Below, in pieces: positions 1-5,673 of a stretch of DNA of 64,000 bases. A program made the position numbers and the translations under genes. Numbering within the stretch: position 1 is the first letter of the stretch; the number at the start of each line of letters is the position of its first letter. The notes under the pieces were generated by a model that did no database searches, was not told the origin of the DNA, and worked only from the letters and a program-made list of their open reading frames with translations. The stretch is from Intestinimonas butyriciproducens (lineage in GTDB: Bacteria > Bacillota > Clostridia > Oscillospirales > Butyricicoccaceae): the NCBI RefSeq assembly GCF_016901775.1, contig NZ_JACJKW010000007.1, forward strand, positions 62,001-126,000, in the 5' to 3' direction.

Positions 1-229
1 AACCCACCCGGCGGGTGATACCCTCCAAAGAGCCGGTGCCCCGGATCATAGCCAGGATGGTGAGAAGGGCCAGGCCCGCATCGGCAAAGGTAAAGCTCAA
101 AAAGCCCATGGCCCATTGGGAACCGGTCTGAAGGCCCAGTTTGGGAGGGAAGATCATGTTACCCGCACCAAAAAACATGGCGAAGAGGGCAAAACCAATG
201 ACCAGAATGTCCTTTTGCTGCTTTTTCAC
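1..229 (-). CDS. brnQ: Branched-chain amino acid transporter, LIVCS family (5' part only)
   Basis: The visible 76 residues are the N terminus of a BrnQ-type sodium-coupled carrier that imports Leu, Ile and Val across the cytoplasmic membrane. The first helix carries the family signature FALFAMFFGAGNMIFPPK, followed by a second hydrophobic segment and the conserved RGTGS region. The gene runs off the left edge of the window, so roughly the last 350 residues are not seen. The start is GTG at 229, chosen because AGAGGAG lies 7 nt upstream and no better in-frame start exists. A promoter and a terminator-like hairpin lie in the leader, so expression may be controlled by premature termination. The family assignment is firm. 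Which of the three amino acids is preferred cannot be read from this piece. Confidence 0.9.
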   Translation of the reverse strand, partial: MKKQQKDILVIGFALFAMFFGAGNMIFPPKLGLQTGSQWAMGFLSFTFADAGLALLTILAMIRGTGSLEGITRRVG

Positions 230-267
230 GCTAAAACTCCTCTCTGTGGGGGCACTCCCGCTTCATG

Positions 268-305
268 AAAAATCCGGCCCTGGGGAAAGGACACCTGGGC
301 CGGAT
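268..305 (-). terminator. Terminator-like hairpin in the brnQ leader (putative attenuator)
   Basis: On the minus strand ATCCGGCCC (305-297) pairs with GGGCCGGAT (280-272), a 9-bp stem with a 16-nt loop, directly followed by a T run (272-268). It lies between the brnQ promoter (325-354) and the GTG start at 229, so it would stop transcription before the gene unless prevented. No leader peptide rich in Leu, Ile or Val codons is visible in the short leader, so the trigger is unknown. Confidence 0.55.
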
Positions 306-324
306 CGGAAAAGATCCTGTGAAC

Positions 325-354
325 ATTTTAACACTTTTTCCCGGTTTGCCGCAA
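325..354 (-). promoter_or_regulatory. Sigma-A-type promoter for brnQ
   Basis: Reading the minus strand, TTGCGG (354-349), an 18-nt spacer and TAAAAT (330-325) form a good vegetative promoter about 90 nt upstream of the brnQ start. The rest of the gap up to the spore protein gene (about 360-620) is T-rich and holds no ORF. A weak GTATG/CATATT pair near 524-548 could be a sporulation-sigma promoter for the downstream gene, but I would not rely on it. Confidence 0.5.
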
Positions 355-623
355 CAGCGGAATCCGATGTTATATCATATTTCCGTATAACTTCCTGAAA
401 CCTTTGTGCACATTGCCTGTTTCCCATCATCAAACTGCACAGAATCCCTTTCCCTTTTCTGAACGGAGCCGCCTATATATCCTCTGTTTTGGCTCTGCTC
501 TTCCCTTCCGTTCTCCATGGAGCGTATGGTATTTTTTTCTTTTCATATTTTTTGCTCTTTCTCGCAAACTATGCCTGTAACCCCAAGCGAAAAACATTTT
601 CAAATAAAAAGGAGAGTTTTATT

Positions 624-875
624 ATGTCTAGCAATTCCAACATGAATTCCGCCGCCAAGGACGCTCTGTATAACTTCAAGATGGAAGCCGCCAAAGAAGT
701 GGGCGTCAACCTGAAGCAGGGCTACAACGGTGACCTGACTTCCCGCCAGGCCGGCAGCGTGGGCGGCCAGATGGTCAAGAAGATGATCATGCACGCCGAA
801 AACACCCTGGCCAGCAACCCCTCCTCTGTGATGAACACCCAGGTTCCCACCAGCCAGAACCCCCAGCAGTACTAA
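624..875 (+). CDS. Small acid-soluble spore protein, alpha/beta type
   Basis: This 83-residue protein belongs to the alpha/beta SASP family, which coats DNA in the dormant spore core, protects it from UV and heat, and is degraded by the GPR protease at germination. Near the N terminus it has the conserved KMEAAKEVGV segment containing the usual GPR cleavage region, and in the C-terminal half the DNA-binding stretch LTSRQAGSVGGQMVKKMI. The tail is rich in Asn, Gln and Pro. The ATG at 624 follows GGAGAG, and the longer upstream reading frame is not part of the gene. It is monocistronic with its own strong terminator. The gene is direct evidence that the organism can sporulate. Expression under sigma-G would be expected from the family, but the promoter is not clear here. 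Confidence 0.95.
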   Translation: MSSNSNMNSAAKDALYNFKMEAAKEVGVNLKQGYNGDLTSRQAGSVGGQMVKKMIMHAENTLASNPSSVMNTQVPTSQNPQQY

Positions 876-920
876 TCCAGATCCTGGATCGGTACGCATT
901 TGGCAAGTCTGAGTGAAAAA

Positions 921-957
921 GAATCCCCGGCGCCCTCCGGCGCCGGGGATTCTTTTT
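921..957 (+). terminator. Rho-independent terminator of the spore protein gene
   Basis: GAATCCCCGGCG (921-932) pairs with CGCCGGGGATTC (941-952) around an 8-nt loop, followed by TTTTTG. Confidence 0.9.
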
Positions 958-1121
958 GAAAAAAAACATATCGTGTGAATTTTCTTCTTTCTGTCCTCAC
1001 CGGCCTTCCGCTCCCTGTCCCCGCTCCCCGTCAATCCGGGCGGCATCCCTTGACCGCCTTGCGCAAAAAAGTAGGGAGTGATATGATAAAGATACTATCT
1101 TACATAAAAGGAGCGATGGGA

Positions 1122-2282
1122 ATGGAAGAGATCAAATATGTGGACCGGGTCGGCACCGACTGCAACAAATGGGACAACATGGCCGAACGCTTCGGGGACA
1201 ATGACCTGATGGCCCTGTGGGTGGCCGACATGGACTTTATGGTTCCTGAGTGTGTGCGGAAAGCCGCCCGGGAATATGCCGATTTCGGCATTTACGGCTA
1301 TTACAAAGTGCCCGACGCCTATTATCAGAATTTTATCGATTGGGAAGAGAAATACCATCACTGCCATATTGAAAAACAATGGCTTCGGTTTTCCCCTGGC
1401 GTGGTCTCCCCCATTAACTGGTATGTGAACATGAAAACCCAGCCCGGTGATGGCGTCATCGTGCTCACGCCGGTATACTATCCCTTCCTGGACGCCATCC
1501 GGGACAACGGCCGCCAGCTGATCTCCTGCGACCTTGTGCGGAAAGATAAGGTTTATCACATCGATTATGCCGATTTTGAAAAGAAGATCGTGGACAACAA
1601 GGTAAAGCTCTTCATCCTCTCTTCTCCCCACAACCCGGTGGGCCGGGTGTGGAAAAAGGAAGAGCTGGAGCAGCTGCTGGCCATCTGCCGCAAACACCAG
1701 GTGTTCGTGGTGGCCGATGAGATCCATCACGACCTGATCATGCCCGGTTATGAACACACCGAGATCCTCAACATCCCCGGCTATACCGACATGATGGTGG
1801 TGCTCACCGCCGGTTCCAAAACCTTCAATCTGGCCGGATGCAAAAACTCCTTCGTCATCCTCCCCGATGAAAAACTCCGCCAGGAATACGATGATTTCCT
1901 GAACACGCTGCGCATCCGGGGCGGCAATGCCTTCGGTTATGTGGCGGTGGCTGCGGCCTTTGGCGGCGGGCGTCCCTGGCTGGACAGCGTCATTGATATC
2001 ATCCACAAAAACGCTCAGTATGTGGAAGAAACCCTGGCAGAAAAGCTGCCTGATGCAGTGGTCTCCCCTCTGGAAGGCACCTATCTTCAGTGGGTGGATC
2101 TGGGAGCTTATGTCAAGCCCGATGAAACCCAGGAGCTGATTCAGAACAAATGCCGTCTGGCCGTGGATTACGGCGAGTGGTTCGGCGGCGAGCGTTTTGG
2201 CTCCTTCATCCGTCTGAACCTGGCCACCTCTCCCGAAAACATCAAGGAAGCTGTCAGCCGGATTGTCAACAACATCGGCTGA
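1122..2282 (+). CDS. patB: MalY/PatB-family PLP-dependent C-S lyase or aminotransferase
   Basis: The 386-residue product is a fold-type I PLP enzyme of the MalY/PatB branch, whose characterised members cleave cystathionine and related C-S bonds (beta-lyase) and sometimes act as aminotransferases. The N terminus shows the family hallmark LMALWVADMDF, then the SSPHNPVGRVW motif, ADEIHHDL, and the Schiff-base lysine in GSKTFNLAG at about residue 233. The start at 1122 is chosen because AGGAG ends 8 nt upstream; an ATG six bases earlier lies too close to it. No obvious operon partner is present: the next gene is 365 nt away behind a repeat region. The exact substrate (cystathionine, cysteine or a conjugate) is not determined by sequence. 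Confidence 0.85.
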   Translation: MEEIKYVDRVGTDCNKWDNMAERFGDNDLMALWVADMDFMVPECVRKAAREYADFGIYGYYKVPDAYYQNFIDWEEKYHHCHIEKQWLRFSPGVVSPINWYVNMKTQPGDGVIVLTPVYYPFLDAIRDNGRQLISCDLVRKDKVYHIDYADFEKKIVDNKVKLFILSSPHNPVGRVWKKEELEQLLAICRKHQVFVVADEIHHDLIMPGYEHTEILNIPGYTDMMVVLTAGSKTFNLAGCKNSFVILPDEKLRQEYDDFLNTLRIRGGNAFGYVAVAAAFGGGRPWLDSVIDIIHKNAQYVEETLAEKLPDAVVSPLEGTYLQWVDLGAYVKPDETQELIQNKCRLAVDYGEWFGGERFGSFIRLNLATSPENIKEAVSRIVNNIG

Positions 2283-2315
2283 TTTTTCCCTTCTGAAAAA
2301 GCAAAACACAATATG

Positions 2316-2352
2316 CACACAGCCCCCAGGCGGTACAAACCGTCTGGGGGCT
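2316..2352 (+). repeat. Left copy of a 37-nt exact direct repeat flanking structured element copy A
   Basis: These 37 nt are identical to 2533-2569. They contain a hairpin in which AGCCCCCAG and GACGG pair across the repeat (CCCCCAGGCGG against CCGTCTGGGGG), placed just after patB. It was probably the patB terminator before duplication, although the T tract is weak. Confidence 0.85.
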
Positions 2353-2532
2353 CAGACTGTCGAAAAACCACTATAGCGAAAAGAAACCGTTCGCCCTACC
2401 CTTAATCAATTTGCAAAAAGCCGCGACCTGTGCGTGGCTTTTTGCACCTCTCAAGGGGCAAGTGTGCGCCAAAGGCGTGCATGCGGCCCCTTGCAAAAAC
2501 TCGAAAAAGTGGCCTAAGCCACTTTTTCGACA
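2353..2532 (-). repeat. Structured intergenic element, copy A (180 nt, minus orientation)
   Basis: Read on the minus strand the element starts TGTCGAAAAAGTGGC and ends GACAGTCTG. It holds a GAAAAAGTGGC/GCCACTTTTTC hairpin, a GCAAGGGGC/GCCCCTTG stem enclosing a variable dyad (GCGCC/GGCGC type), and a third hairpin around the core ACGCACAGGTCGC (2435-2423). TGTCGAAAAA occurs in inverted orientation at 2358-2367 and 2532-2523, like short terminal inverted repeats. It sits exactly between the two copies of the 37-nt direct repeat. No protein is encoded. Copies B (3904-4101) and C (43804-43969) share the plan. I do not recognise a named family. Confidence 0.75.
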
Positions 2533-2569
2533 CACACAGCCCCCAGGCGGTACAAACCGTCTGGGGGCT
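2533..2569 (+). repeat. Right copy of the 37-nt exact direct repeat flanking copy A
   Basis: Identical to 2316-2352 over 37 nt, with the same internal hairpin. After it, 2570-2640 contains no recognised signal apart from the ribosome binding site of the cupin gene. Confidence 0.85.
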
Positions 2570-2647
2570 GTGTGCTCTATCAGGCCATACACTTTTGGGG
2601 GAAAGACGCATAAAATGGGGTATCCATCACAAAAAGGAGTCGATTCC

Positions 2648-3091
2648 ATGAATCCTCACCACTTTTACTCAGCCTACAACCATTCATCCAGCCCAGACCA
2701 CGGACCAGGAGCCTTTGCCGCCAACATCACGGCGGCCGCAGGGCAAAACCGGAATTTCCGCACCACTTTCTGGACGGGGGATTCTTTGCAGATGACCCTG
2801 ATGCACATTTCTCCTCAAGGCGAAGTGGGGCTGGAGACCCATCCGGACACCGATCAATTCATCCGTGTGGAGCAGGGACGGGCTCTGGTGTGCCTGGGAG
2901 ACCGGCCGGAAAACCTGAGCGTACACCGGTATCTGACCCGAAACTGCGGCATTTTTATCCCAGCAGGGCTGTGGCACAACATTCTCAATGCAGGCCCCTG
3001 TCCTTTGAAGCTGTCCTCCATCTATGCGCCGCCTCATCATCCCCGGGGCACGGTCCATGGCACCCCGGCCGATGCAGCCCGGGATCATTGA
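2648..3091 (+). CDS. Cupin-domain protein (small-molecule binding or isomerase-like)
   Basis: This 147-residue single-domain cupin resembles the C-terminal domain of mannose-6-phosphate isomerases and related stand-alone cupins. Motif 1 is visible as ETHPDTDQFIRVEQGRA (metal-ligand His and the Glu replaced by Asp/Gln in part) and motif 2 as IPAGLWHNILNAG with its conserved His. A two-His metal site is therefore plausible. The ATG at 2648 follows AAAGGAG with good spacing; a longer in-frame extension exists upstream but would run through the structured repeat and is rejected. The gene converges on the decayed oxidoreductase and overlaps its end by 7 nt. Substrate and role are unknown. Confidence 0.8.
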   Translation: MNPHHFYSAYNHSSSPDHGPGAFAANITAAAGQNRNFRTTFWTGDSLQMTLMHISPQGEVGLETHPDTDQFIRVEQGRALVCLGDRPENLSVHRYLTRNCGIFIPAGLWHNILNAGPCPLKLSSIYAPPHHPRGTVHGTPADAARDH

Positions 3092-3746
3092 TCCTGGGAA
3101 CCGGTTCCGTCCAGCGTGATGTCCTCCTGGGCCGGCCCGGAAATCAGCCGCCCATACCGGTCAAACCGGGAACCATGACAGGGGCAATCCCAGCTTTGTT
3201 CATCCGGATTCCATTCCAGCTGGCATCCCAGGTGGGGACAACGCACATCCACCTTGTGAACAGAGCCGTCCTTATCCTTGTAGATTCCCACTTTTTCCCC
3301 TTCCCACAGCACAATCCCTCCTTCTCCCGGGGGGATTTGCTCGGCCGCCTGGCTGGGCATTTGGAAAAAGCGTTTGGCCAGGCCTTTGACCGCTTTGCCG
3401 CCATCGGCTGCCATCCCCGGAATTGCTGCCGCTTCCAGCCGGTCCGGGGCAAAAACCTTGGCATAAGGGTTATCTTTTCCACCGATCAGATCCCGGAGAA
3501 TGGTGGCGGAGACCATCGAGGTGGTCATCCCCCATTTCTGAAAACCGGTAGCCACATACCAGTCGGGACGGCTGGCGGCATACCGGCCGATATAGGGCAC
3601 ACCGTCCGGCACCCCGCCTCCTGCAGCAGAAAGGCGGTCAAAATCCCCGCCATGCCTCCGCCGATCACGGCGGCTTCCACCTCCAGATCCCCCTGCAAAG
3701 GCTGACGCGGGGGGATCTTACAGCTTTGAGACCAAATGGATTCCAT
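3085..3746 (-). pseudogene. FAD-dependent oxidoreductase with C-terminal Rieske domain, decayed by internal deletion and frameshift
   Basis: Two pieces of one gene remain in different frames. The 5' piece (3746 to about 3620) encodes VEAAVIGGGMAGILTAFLLQ, a dinucleotide-binding GxGxxG motif of a D-amino-acid-oxidase-like flavoprotein. The 3' piece (about 3618 to 3085) encodes DGVPYIGRY, as at the C-terminal end of such a FAD domain, then a Rieske domain with CPHLGC and CPCHGS, the 2Fe-2S ligands. Intact relatives are near 500 residues, so about 300 residues of the middle are missing at a junction near 3610-3625, and the two parts are out of frame. No functional protein is expected from the N-terminal start. 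A separate Rieske fragment could in principle be made from an internal ATG near 3612, but no good ribosome site is seen there. Confidence 0.85.
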
Positions 3747-3858
3747 CTTCTTCCTCCCTGTTCAGAGTGATCGGAAAGCTGGCACACGGCTGCTTTCTGT
3801 TATCCTTTATTCTTCACAGAAGGAACCTTCCTTAAACGCCAAACCTGCGGTTTTGCAC

Positions 3859-3892
3859 AAACCGGCAGCTGGGGAAACAGCAAAAGACCCAG
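3859..3892 (+). repeat. Spacer repeat of the tRNA region, copy 1 (left flank of element copy B)
   Basis: These 34 nt match 4102-4135 with one mismatch and resemble a third copy near 4245-4278. The unit normally precedes (on the plus strand) a tRNA-operon terminator. Here the terminator half is degenerate (about 3884-3903) and no tRNA follows. Upstream, 3747-3858 shows no gene. Confidence 0.7.
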
Positions 3893-3903
3893 GCCTTTTG
3901 AGC

Positions 3904-4101
3904 GTTTCGAGAAAGTGGATTCAGACCACTTTCTCGAGTTTTGCAAGGGTCTGCGTGCAGCCGATAGACCACTTTCAGCGGCCTATCGGCCACACTGGCC
4001 CCTTGAGAAGTGTAAAAACCGACGCACAGGTCGCCGGTTTTTACCCATTGATATGGGAAAGGACAAACATTTCCCCAGCCGAATAAATTTTCCACAGTCT
4101 G
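3904..4101 (+). repeat. Structured intergenic element, copy B (about 198 nt, plus orientation)
   Basis: The copy starts with a GAGAAAGTGG/CCACTTTCTC hairpin (3910-3936), followed by TTTTGCAAGGG, a variable middle hairpin with GCCGATAG pairing to CTATCGGC, then GGCCCCTTG, the invariant core ACGCACAGGTCGC at 4022-4034 inside the third hairpin, and ends CACAGTCTG at about 4101, followed by A as in the other copies. It is flanked by the duplicated spacer repeat (3859-3892 and 4102-4135). It is non-coding. It is the most diverged of the three copies, yet the dyads are kept, which favours a structured RNA or DNA element. Confidence 0.7.
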
Positions 4102-4135
4102 AAACCGGCAGCTGGGAAAACAGCAAAAGACCCAG
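4102..4135 (+). repeat. Spacer repeat of the tRNA region, copy 2 (right flank of element copy B)
   Basis: Abuts the GTCTG end of element copy B and matches 3859-3892 in 33 of 34 positions. It runs into the terminator at 4125-4155. Confidence 0.7.
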
Positions 4136-4155
4136 ATCTTTCGACCTGGGTCTTT
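4125..4155 (-). terminator. Terminator downstream of the tRNA fragment
   Basis: AGACCCAG and CTGGGTCT pair around ATCTTTCGAC, with A/T tracts on each side. It is nearly the same sequence as the terminator at 4271-4303, so the two arose by duplication. Confidence 0.8.
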
Positions 4156-4156
4156 G

Positions 4157-4209
4157 TGGAGCGGCCCGGCAGATTCGAACTGCCGGGTGCGCCTTCCTGG
4201 AAGGCGTAC
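4157..4209 (-). pseudogene. Truncated tRNA (3' part only)
   Basis: On the minus strand there is an intact anticodon-like stem-loop (CGCCT, TCCAGGA, AGGCG), a short variable region, a perfect T arm (GGCAG-TTCGAAT-CTGCC), the acceptor strand GGGCCGC, a T discriminator and an encoded CCA. The expected 5' acceptor strand GCGGCCC and the D arm are absent upstream (4210-4228 is A/T-rich). The short variable loop rules out Leu or Ser type. It is followed by its own terminator copy, so it is a remnant of a once complete tRNA unit. Identity is uncertain; a Gly tRNA is possible from the CGCTCCA end. Confidence 0.7.
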
Positions 4210-4270
4210 CCTTTTCTTATTTTAAAGCGCAAAACCTACGGTTTTGCACAGGTCGGCAGTTCGGAAAACA

Positions 4271-4303
4271 GCAAAAGGCCCAGGTCTTTCGACCTGGGCC
4301 TTT
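4271..4303 (-). terminator. Terminator of the tRNA-Trp-Asp-Thr operon
   Basis: AGGCCCAGGT and ACCTGGGCCT pair around CTTTCG just 3' of the tRNA-Thr CCA end. Confidence 0.85.
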
Positions 4304-4380
4304 GTGGAGCTGTTGAGCAGATTCGAACTGCCGACCTCGTCATTACCAATGACGTGCTCTGCCAACTGAGCTACAACAGC
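4304..4380 (-). tRNA. tRNA-Thr (anticodon GGT)
   Basis: The cloverleaf is complete: acceptor GCTGTTG with CAACAGC, D arm with AGTTGGCAGAGC, anticodon loop TTGGTAA in a CGTCA/TGACG stem, T loop TTCGAAT, and an encoded CCA. It is the last gene of a three-tRNA operon transcribed from 4622 towards lower coordinates. Confidence 0.95.
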
Positions 4381-4385
4381 ATATC

Positions 4386-4462
4386 TGGCGACCGTGAACG
4401 GGCTCGAACCGTCGACCTCTAGCGTGACAGGCTAGCGTTCTAACCAACTGAACTACACGGCC
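4386..4462 (-). tRNA. tRNA-Asp (anticodon GTC)
   Basis: The acceptor GGCCGTG pairs with CACGGTC (one G-T pair), the anticodon loop CTGTCAC lies in a CTAGC/GCTAG stem, the T arm is intact and CCA is encoded. It is separated from tRNA-Thr by 5 nt. Confidence 0.95.
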
Positions 4463-4465
4463 GTA

Positions 4466-4541
4466 TGGCAGGGGCAGAAGGACTTGAACCCTCGGCACGT
4501 GGTTTTGGAGACCACTGCTCTACCAGCTGAGCTATACCCCT
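4466..4541 (-). tRNA. tRNA-Trp (anticodon CCA)
   Basis: The acceptor AGGGGTA pairs with TGCCCCT (one G-T pair), the anticodon loop CTCCAAA lies in a GTGGT/ACCAC stem, and CCA is encoded. It is the first gene of the operon. Confidence 0.95.
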
Positions 4542-4593
4542 TTATCACTCAGCGCCTTCACCGTGGTTTCCTTCACCGTTACGACGCTCCCAT

Positions 4594-4622
4594 AGTATAA
4601 CGCCCTTTGCCCTGTTTGTAAA
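4594..4622 (-). promoter_or_regulatory. Strong promoter of the tRNA-Trp-Asp-Thr operon
   Basis: On the minus strand TTTACA (4622-4617), a 17-nt spacer and TATACT (4599-4594) lie about 50 nt upstream of tRNA-Trp. Both hexamers are near consensus. Confidence 0.8.
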
Positions 4623-4664
4623 GGGGTTTTTTGAAATTTTTTTATTTTTTTTGAAAAAACTTTT

Positions 4665-4691
4665 CCCGGCGGAGAAATCCCCTCCGCCGGG
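4665..4691 (-). terminator. Terminator of the pyridoxamine kinase gene
   Basis: CCCGGCGGAG (4665-4674) pairs with CTCCGCCGGG (4682-4691), with an A/T-rich tract beyond it on the minus strand. Confidence 0.8.
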
Positions 4692-4702
4692 ATGCCTTTT
4701 CT

Positions 4703-5551
4703 CTACCGGAGTTTCTCCCATAAAATAGGGAGCATCTCCTCCAGCAGCACACCGTTGAGAGGGGGCGTGCCCGCCTTGTGGGTGTGCTCCACACACTGGT
4801 AGACAAAGTCCACCGCCATCTGCACGCCCTCATCCAGCCGATCCCTTCCCCGGCGCAGCAATGTCACCAGCAGCACCGAAGCAAACAGATCCCCCGTGCC
4901 CGGGAAATAGGCGTCCACCCGGGGACAGTCGGCCAGGCCCTGCTGGCCATCCCGGGTGAGGTACTGGGCGCCGGTGCGGCCTTCTCCGGTTTCCACTCCG
5001 GTGATCACCGCCGCCTGACATCCCATCTCCAAAAGCCCTTCCAGATACCGCTCCACCGGATGCTCTTCCCTCTTCCAGGCATCCGGCTCCTTGCCCAGCA
5101 GCATGGCGGCCTCGGTCAGGTTGGGGGTGACGATGTGGGCATGGGCGCAATAGTCCCGCATCTGCCGGGCAAACTCCGCCCCGAAGGCACCGGAATAGGC
5201 TTTGCCGTTGTCCCCCATCACCGGGTCCACCAAAAACAAACAGCCGGGGCGGGCGTTTGTTTCCAGCAGCCGCAGCATCTGCTCCCCCTGGCTCACATGG
5301 CTCATATAGCCGCTGTACAATGCGTCAAAATCACAGCCCAGGCGCTGCCAGCTGTCTATATATCCCGGCAGATCCTCTGTGAGATCCCGCACCGTCACCT
5401 GGGGATAGGCGGTGTGGGCCGAAAGCACCGACCCCACCACCGGACAGCACTGCACCCCCGCTGCCGAAGAAACGGCAATGGCCGTGGTCATGGACCCCCG
5501 TCCAAAACCGGAAATATCGTGAAGCGCCGCCAGGCGCAAATGTTCTCCCAT
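4703..5551 (-). CDS. Pyridoxamine/pyridoxal kinase (PfkB-like ribokinase fold)
   Basis: The 282-residue cytoplasmic enzyme phosphorylates pyridoxal, pyridoxine or pyridoxamine with ATP to give the active B6 cofactor, a salvage step that feeds the many PLP enzymes here. Recognisable family blocks are HDISGFGRGSMTTAIAV near the N terminus, DPVMGDNGKAYSG in the centre, VTPNLTEAAMLLG, and the C-terminal anion-hole and catalytic motif FPGTGDLFASVL with the base Asp in GTGD. The ATG at 5551 is preferred because GGGAGG lies 7 nt upstream. A TGCTAAAAT extended -10 element at 5594-5586 may be its promoter. It is monocistronic and divergent from the large hydrolase gene. I cannot say from sequence which B6 vitamer is preferred. 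Confidence 0.88.
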   Translation of the reverse strand: MGEHLRLAALHDISGFGRGSMTTAIAVSSAAGVQCCPVVGSVLSAHTAYPQVTVRDLTEDLPGYIDSWQRLGCDFDALYSGYMSHVSQGEQMLRLLETNARPGCLFLVDPVMGDNGKAYSGAFGAEFARQMRDYCAHAHIVTPNLTEAAMLLGKEPDAWKREEHPVERYLEGLLEMGCQAAVITGVETGEGRTGAQYLTRDGQQGLADCPRVDAYFPGTGDLFASVLLVTLLRRGRDRLDEGVQMAVDFVYQCVEHTHKAGTPPLNGVLLEEMLPILWEKLR

Positions 5552-5673
5552 GCAAAAACCTCCCATATCTCTTTCAGCTTGTACTATTTTAGCACAAAGG
5601 CCCATAGGATGGATAGGAGCACACCGAAAAAAATTTTTGGTGCCACCGGAAGAACAAAAAGGAGGAATGCTTG

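Noticed and set aside
2411-2647. In-frame N-terminal extension of the cupin gene through the repeat
   Set aside because: The extra sequence is translated repeat element A and its flank. A clean ribosome site precedes the ATG at 2648.
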